From Actinomycetes bacterium (GTDB taxonomy: Bacteria > Actinomycetota > Acidimicrobiia > Acidimicrobiales > Palsa-688), in NCBI GenBank assembly GCA_021821705.1, contig JAKACE010000108.1, forward strand, positions 1 through 6,387: 6,387 bases of DNA, written 5' to 3'. This document shows, in pieces, positions 1 to 4,033 of the stretch. A program made the translations under genes and the position numbers. The notes beneath the pieces are model-generated. The model was not told the DNA's origin. It searched no databases and saw nothing but the letters and a program-made list of their open reading frames with translations. Every line of letters starts with the position of its first letter. Within the stretch, counting starts at the first letter, position 1.

Positions 1-1850
1 CCGAGCAGCAGGCCCCAATCGAGCGGATTGGGCACTCTGGTGGCAACTTTGACCCTCTTGGCCAGGGCGTGCGAGCTGCCGCCCGGCAGCGCGGCAGGTG
101 TCTTGGGCTTTTGGGGCTTGGCTGCCTTGACCTGTTCGGGGGGTGCCGACAGGTCGGTGGTGGTCGCCGCGGGTGTGGCGTCCACCACGACCCAGCCTCG
201 CCCAACGACCGGCAGCTCGTCCCAGCTCCACGCATCGCCGGCTCGGATGGTGTACGTCCCGGCCGGCAGGGCGCCGCCAGGCGGCCCGGGCGCACGGAAG
301 CCGGTCACGACCCGGACCGGCACGCCCAGGTAGCGGGCCACGACGGCGAAGAAGGTGGCGAACTGTTCGGGCGCAGCGGCCCGCACGACGGTTACGGCGT
401 TCATGACCTGGGCGAGCGACGTGCCGGCCAGGGCCGGTGGCGCCTGGGCCGACCCGGGGCGAGGCAGGGCCCGATGTTCCTTCGCCGCCAGGGACGCGGC
501 CAGATCCTGCAGGAAGGCGAAGGACGGGGAGGCGGGCCGGCCTGTCAGGTCGATGCTGAACTTCACGGCGGAGGCCACGAACTTCTGGGAGCCGGTGGGC
601 AGCCCTGTCAGGGTGGCTCCGCCGGGTAGCTGGGCGGCCGACATGAGGGCACTGTCGGAGGGAAGGTTGATGGCGGCGGCTGCGGGGACGGCGGAGCTGA
701 CGCGGTAGTCGTAGACCGGGGAGGTGGCAACCAGCATCCCGGTGGTGGCGTCGGCGTCGACCGCCGGCCCGCTGACCTCGGTGGGGCGGTCGACGGCGGG
801 CAGGAACGGCACACCGATCCGACGGGTGACGTGGTACAGCTGGCGCAGCGTTGTGCGATTGTCGAGTGGCGGCCCGTTGTAGGGCACACGACCCCCGGTC
901 GGGCGGAACGTCGAGGCGAACGACCAGACGTCGCCGTCGTAGCGGTCGAGTGCGGCCACGGCCATGTAACCCTGCCATGGGCGGTCGACGCTCACAGAGT
1001 ACAGAGCAGGCCCCTTGCCCAGTGGGTGGGCCGCTCTCAGGTACGCCAGGGCGTCGACCGGGTCGATCACCGTGCCGGACAGGAGCTGGGTGGGGCGGCT
1101 GACGGTGGCCGGCCGCGAGGCGAAGGCGGGGATGCTCGGCACCGACACGGCCAGGCCGGCGGCGAGGGCGGCACCGAGGACGGCGGCAGTGCCGGCCCGC
1201 CTGGCATTGCTGTGGCGGTGGGCCGGGCGCTCACCCTGGCCAGCAGCCGTTGCCGGCACGTCGGTGCGGGCCTGGGGGGTCCCTGCGTCGACCAGGGCCT
1301 GGCGTGCCAGTGCCCCGGCCACCACGGCCGCCAGCAGGCCGGCGGCTTCTGTCGCGCCGCCCCCAGGTGGAGCGCTCGTGGTGGCGGCGTAGCTGAGGGC
1401 GAAGTATGCCATCGGAACGGCCAGAGCCACCGCCGCTGGTCGCCGCGGGCGCAGCAGGAGCTCGGCGGAGGCGCTCGAGCACGCCCACGTCAGCATTACC
1501 GGGGCCACCATCAGGTACGCCGGGCCGCTGAGGGGGAGCGTCTCGGTCAGCAATTGGGCCGGCACCGTGCTGAGCCCGAGCCAGAGCTGGGCCGCGCTGA
1601 ACCCTGTGGCGGAGAGCAGGAGCACGGCCAGGCCGGTTATGGAGGCTCCGAAAGCCACCAGGGGGGCAAAGCGCAGGGCCCGGCTCACGGCCAGTGAGAG
1701 CAGGCACGGGACGATCGCTGCCACAGCCAGCATAAGTGTGGCCCCCTGGACCTGGTAGGCCCGGAGCCACGGGGTGGCTGCCAGGAAGGTTGCCGCCATC
1801 GCTGCCAGCGTGACAACCGGGGCCAGGGCGGCGCGCGGGCCGAGCTTCAT
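1..1850 (-). CDS. TgpA-like transglutaminase-fold membrane protein, probably catalytically dead (3' end beyond window)
   Basis: The frame is open from the ATG at 1850-1848 to the left edge (616 complete codons, no stop), so the C-terminus is missing. Residues 1-235 hold about seven hydrophobic segments (roughly 9-29, 37-56, 60-83, 108-126, 134-154, 160-180, 212-235), as in the N-terminal part of TgpA-type proteins. An extracytoplasmic region follows, with the family-like LDRYDGDVW at 301-309. The transglutaminase core is recognisable at PEQFATFF (494-501), LGVPVRVVTGF (508-518), DAW (539-541) and GWVVVDATP (552-560). Family members normally have Cys at 494 and His at 539; here these are Pro and Asp, and only Asp557 of the triad remains. 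A Lys/Pro-rich linker follows near 575-590, and the usual last membrane helix and DUF4129 domain would lie outside the window. The start overlaps the DUF58 stop as ATGA, implying translational coupling. Family assignment is firm; loss of crosslinking or protease activity is inferred from the residues. Confidence 0.88.
   Translation of the reverse strand, partial: MKLGPRAALAPVVTLAAMAATFLAATPWLRAYQVQGATLMLAVAAIVPCLLSLAVSRALRFAPLVAFGASITGLAVLLLSATGFSAAQLWLGLSTVPAQLLTETLPLSGPAYLMVAPVMLTWACSSASAELLLRPRRPAAVALAVPMAYFALSYAATTSAPPGGGATEAAGLLAAVVAGALARQALVDAGTPQARTDVPATAAGQGERPAHRHSNARRAGTAAVLGAALAAGLAVSVPSIPAFASRPATVSRPTQLLSGTVIDPVDALAYLRAAHPLGKGPALYSVSVDRPWQGYMAVAALDRYDGDVWSFASTFRPTGGRVPYNGPPLDNRTTLRQLYHVTRRIGVPFLPAVDRPTEVSGPAVDADATTGMLVATSPVYDYRVSSAVPAAAAINLPSDSALMSAAQLPGGATLTGLPTGSQKFVASAVKFSIDLTGRPASPSFAFLQDLAASLAAKEHRALPRPGSAQAPPALAGTSLAQVMNAVTVVRAAAPEQFATFFAVVARYLGVPVRVVTGFRAPGPPGGALPAGTYTIRAGDAWSWDELPVVGRGWVVVDATPAATTTDLSAPPEQVKAAKPQKPKTPAALPGGSSHALAKRVKVATRVPNPLDWGLLL
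1847..1850 (-). other. ATGA stop/start overlap between the DUF58 and TgpA-like genes
   Basis: The DUF58 stop TGA (1849-1847) shares two bases with the ATG (1850-1848) of the transglutaminase-like gene. This is the classic arrangement for termination-reinitiation. A GGGAG about 13 nt upstream is only a weak ribosome site, so coupled translation is the likely mode. Confidence 0.85.
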
Positions 1851-2983
1851 CTCGTCACCCAGTTCTCCCAGGCCTGAGCCAGCTCGTCGGCATTGGTGGC
1901 GACGAGGACGTCGACCCCGGGATAGGCGGTAGCCGGCACGACCCGCGGCACCAGGGAGGCCACGATCAGGTGGTCGAAACGTTTGCTGAGCGACGCCATG
2001 GCCGGGAGGCTCTCCACCTCGAGGGCGCCGGTCACCACCACCAGGGCGCTGCCACCCCGGTCGTGACGCAGCCGGTTCACCTGTGACAGCAGGCTGCCGC
2101 CGGCGTCGGGCACCAGGTCCGTGAGGTAGTCGAGCAGCGGGGCGGCGCTCTTGAGCCCAGTACCGCCGGCCCGGCCACCGGCGGTGGTCCGCAGCTGCAC
2201 AGGAGCACGGCCGGCCGACATGGCACTGGCCACCGAGGCAGCGACGTCCATGGCCTCCTCGAACGTCTCGGGCGAGTAGACCTCCGGTCGCAGGTCCACC
2301 AGGACGACGGTCCAGGGTTGAGCGGTGTCGACGTAGTGGCGGACGACGAGCTTGCCAAGGCGCGCCGTCGAGGGCCAGTGCACCGTCCTCAGGTCGTCTC
2401 CGATGACGTACTCGCGCAAGCGGTGGAACGTGACCGTGCCCTGGGGCGACATGTCGCTGGAGGGGCCTTCGAGGTTGCGAGACATGCCGCTCGGGAGCGG
2501 GCGCAGCGGCAGGGCTCGCGGGTGCACCGATATGACCTGGGGTTGGCCGAGGCGGCGCACCCGGCGGCACAGTCCGAGGGGGTCGCTCTTGGGGATCTCC
2601 ACCGGGCCCACGCTGTAGGTACCCCGCTGGGACGTCGGTAGCCGGTAGGTGCGCAACCCGCCTTCACCGCGCCGCAGGCGGGGTAGCTCGGCGCGAAAGA
2701 CGATGTCACCGAGGCGCTGCTCCATCACCAGGCCTTCTACGGTGCGCCAAGACAGGTTCGTCGCCCGGATCACGGCGATGGCGGGTTGGCCCTTTTCGAC
2801 CCGGGCCGGCTCGACAGCGCGGTCGAGGGCAAGGCGCGGGGAGCGGGCCACGTACCCGAGGGCGCCGGCCACGAGCACGACGAGCCCGAGGCCGAGGACG
2901 ACCAAAGGCGCCCAGTGGGCCACGGCCCCCGTCGCCAGCAGCACGGCCCCGAGGGCAGCCGCCCCCCACCCCGTCCTGGTCAC
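1847..2983 (-). CDS. DUF58 domain protein (MoxR partner, vWA-like, membrane anchored)
   Basis: This 378-residue protein starts at GTG 2983, 3 nt after the MoxR stop. Two hydrophobic helices lie at about 7-21 and 25-45. A beta-rich segment follows, with the family-typical RGTYSVGPVEI (120-130) and DPLGL (134-138). The DUF58 signature FHRLREYVIGDDLRTVHW (186-203) leads into STARLGKLVVRHY. The vWA-like half begins at VVLVDLRPE (226-234). The classical metal site would be DxSxS; here it reads D-L-R-P-E, and the later strand VVVTGALEVE (315-324) lacks the usual Asp, so MIDAS-type metal binding looks lost. DUF58 proteins are encoded beside MoxR ATPases and are presumed to be their membrane partner; that role comes from family knowledge and gene order. 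There is no strong Shine-Dalgarno before the GTG, which fits re-initiation after MoxR. The stop overlaps the next gene's start. Confidence 0.93.
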   Translation of the reverse strand: MTRTGWGAAALGAVLLATGAVAHWAPLVVLGLGLVVLVAGALGYVARSPRLALDRAVEPARVEKGQPAIAVIRATNLSWRTVEGLVMEQRLGDIVFRAELPRLRRGEGGLRTYRLPTSQRGTYSVGPVEIPKSDPLGLCRRVRRLGQPQVISVHPRALPLRPLPSGMSRNLEGPSSDMSPQGTVTFHRLREYVIGDDLRTVHWPSTARLGKLVVRHYVDTAQPWTVVLVDLRPEVYSPETFEEAMDVAASVASAMSAGRAPVQLRTTAGGRAGGTGLKSAAPLLDYLTDLVPDAGGSLLSQVNRLRHDRGGSALVVVTGALEVESLPAMASLSKRFDHLIVASLVPRVVPATAYPGVDVLVATNADELAQAWENWVTR

Positions 2984-2986
2984 GGC

Positions 2987-4018
2987 TCAGCGCAGGACGG
3001 CACGGGGCACGGGCACGGCCTGTACCGCTCGGGTCACGACCTCGGCGGAGGTCCGGCCCTGCACCTCGGCGTCGGGGCGCATGACCACGCGGTGAGCCAG
3101 CGTGGGCAGGGCCATGGCCTGCACGTCGTCCGGCGTTACGAACGGTCGCCCGGCAACGGCGGCGGCGACCCTGGCGGCACGCAGCAGCGCCAGGCCACCA
3201 CGGGGGGACACGCCAAGGCGCACCTCGGGCATTTCCCGGGTCCGGGCGCATATAGCCACGATGTAGTGCTCGATGGGCAGGGCGACCTCGACGGCGCGTT
3301 TGACGAACTCGATCATCCCGAGCAGGTCGTCGCGGTCCATGACCGGGCTCAGGTGGTCGACGCTCGGGGTGTCCCGCTCGCTGCGCAGTACCTCGGCCTC
3401 TGCTTCGGGTGAGGGGTAACCGACGGAGAGGCGCATGAGGAACCTGTCCAGCTGGGCCTCGGGCAGGACGTAGGTGCCTTCGAGATCTATCGGGTTCTGC
3501 GTGGCTATGACGACGAACGGGCGGGGCACGGGGTAGACGGCGGCGTCCGTGGAGACCGTCTGTTCCTGCATGACCTCGAGCAGGGCCGATTGGGTCTTGG
3601 GCGAGGCGCGGTTGATCTCGTCGCCGAGCACGATGTTGGCGAACACCGGTCCCGGGCGGAAGCTGAACGTCGAGGTGGCCTGGTCGAACACCGTCACCCC
3701 GGTGATGTCGCTGGGCAGCAGGTCGGGCGTGAACTGCACACGGTTCCAGGTGAGGTTGACGGAGCGGCATATCGCCCTCGCCAGTGAGGTCTTGCCCACG
3801 CCCGGTACGTCCTCGATGAGGAGATGGCCTTCGGCCAGGACGCAGGTCAGCGCCGACCGCACCACCTGGTCCTTGCCTCTCAGCACCTTGGTCACGTTGC
3901 CGACCAGGGCCTCGAAGAGCTGCACGAAACGGGCCATCTCCGGGCCCCCCGGTCCGACGGTGGAGAAGCCGGCGGGCTGATGCCCGCTCGGGCCGGTCAT
4001 GGGCGTTGTCGTGCTCAA
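2987..4018 (-). CDS. MoxR-family AAA+ ATPase
   Basis: This is a cytoplasmic AAA+ ATPase of the MoxR group, chaperone-like proteins that remodel or assemble partner proteins using ATP. Residue numbers count from the upstream ATG at 4036. Walker A is EDVPGVGKTSLAR (75-87). Walker B and the following helix are VLGDEINRASPKTQSALLE (136-154), sensor 1 is ATQNP (178-182), then LPEAQLDRFLMR (191-202), and the sensor 2 region is VSPRGGLALLRAAR (276-289). All expected catalytic motifs are intact and the length is normal for the family. I place the start at TTG 4018 because AGGGAGG at 4033-4027 sits 8 nt before it. The alternative ATG at 4036 overlaps the upstream stop but has no good ribosome site and adds only six residues. 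The first 35 residues are Ser/Thr/Gly/Pro-rich and probably disordered. It is flanked by its expected DUF58 partner. Confidence 0.95.
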   Translation of the reverse strand: MSTTTPMTGPSGHQPAGFSTVGPGGPEMARFVQLFEALVGNVTKVLRGKDQVVRSALTCVLAEGHLLIEDVPGVGKTSLARAICRSVNLTWNRVQFTPDLLPSDITGVTVFDQATSTFSFRPGPVFANIVLGDEINRASPKTQSALLEVMQEQTVSTDAAVYPVPRPFVVIATQNPIDLEGTYVLPEAQLDRFLMRLSVGYPSPEAEAEVLRSERDTPSVDHLSPVMDRDDLLGMIEFVKRAVEVALPIEHYIVAICARTREMPEVRLGVSPRGGLALLRAARVAAAVAGRPFVTPDDVQAMALPTLAHRVVMRPDAEVQGRTSAEVVTRAVQAVPVPRAVLR

Positions 4019-4026
4019 ATGTGTCG

Positions 4027-4033
4027 CCTCCCT
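4027..4033 (-). promoter_or_regulatory. Ribosome binding site deciding the MoxR start
   Basis: AGGGAGG on the minus strand begins inside the stop codon of the FN3 protein and lies 8 nt before TTG 4018. It lies downstream of the overlapping ATG at 4036 and so cannot serve it. It favours the TTG start and places the site where a ribosome terminating on the upstream gene would stop. Confidence 0.65.

Noticed and set aside
831..1697. Long plus-strand open frame of 288 codons
   Set aside because: It lies antisense to the well-supported TgpA-like gene. Its product is Gly/Arg/Ala/Gln-rich with no recognisable motif, as expected from high-GC antisense frames.
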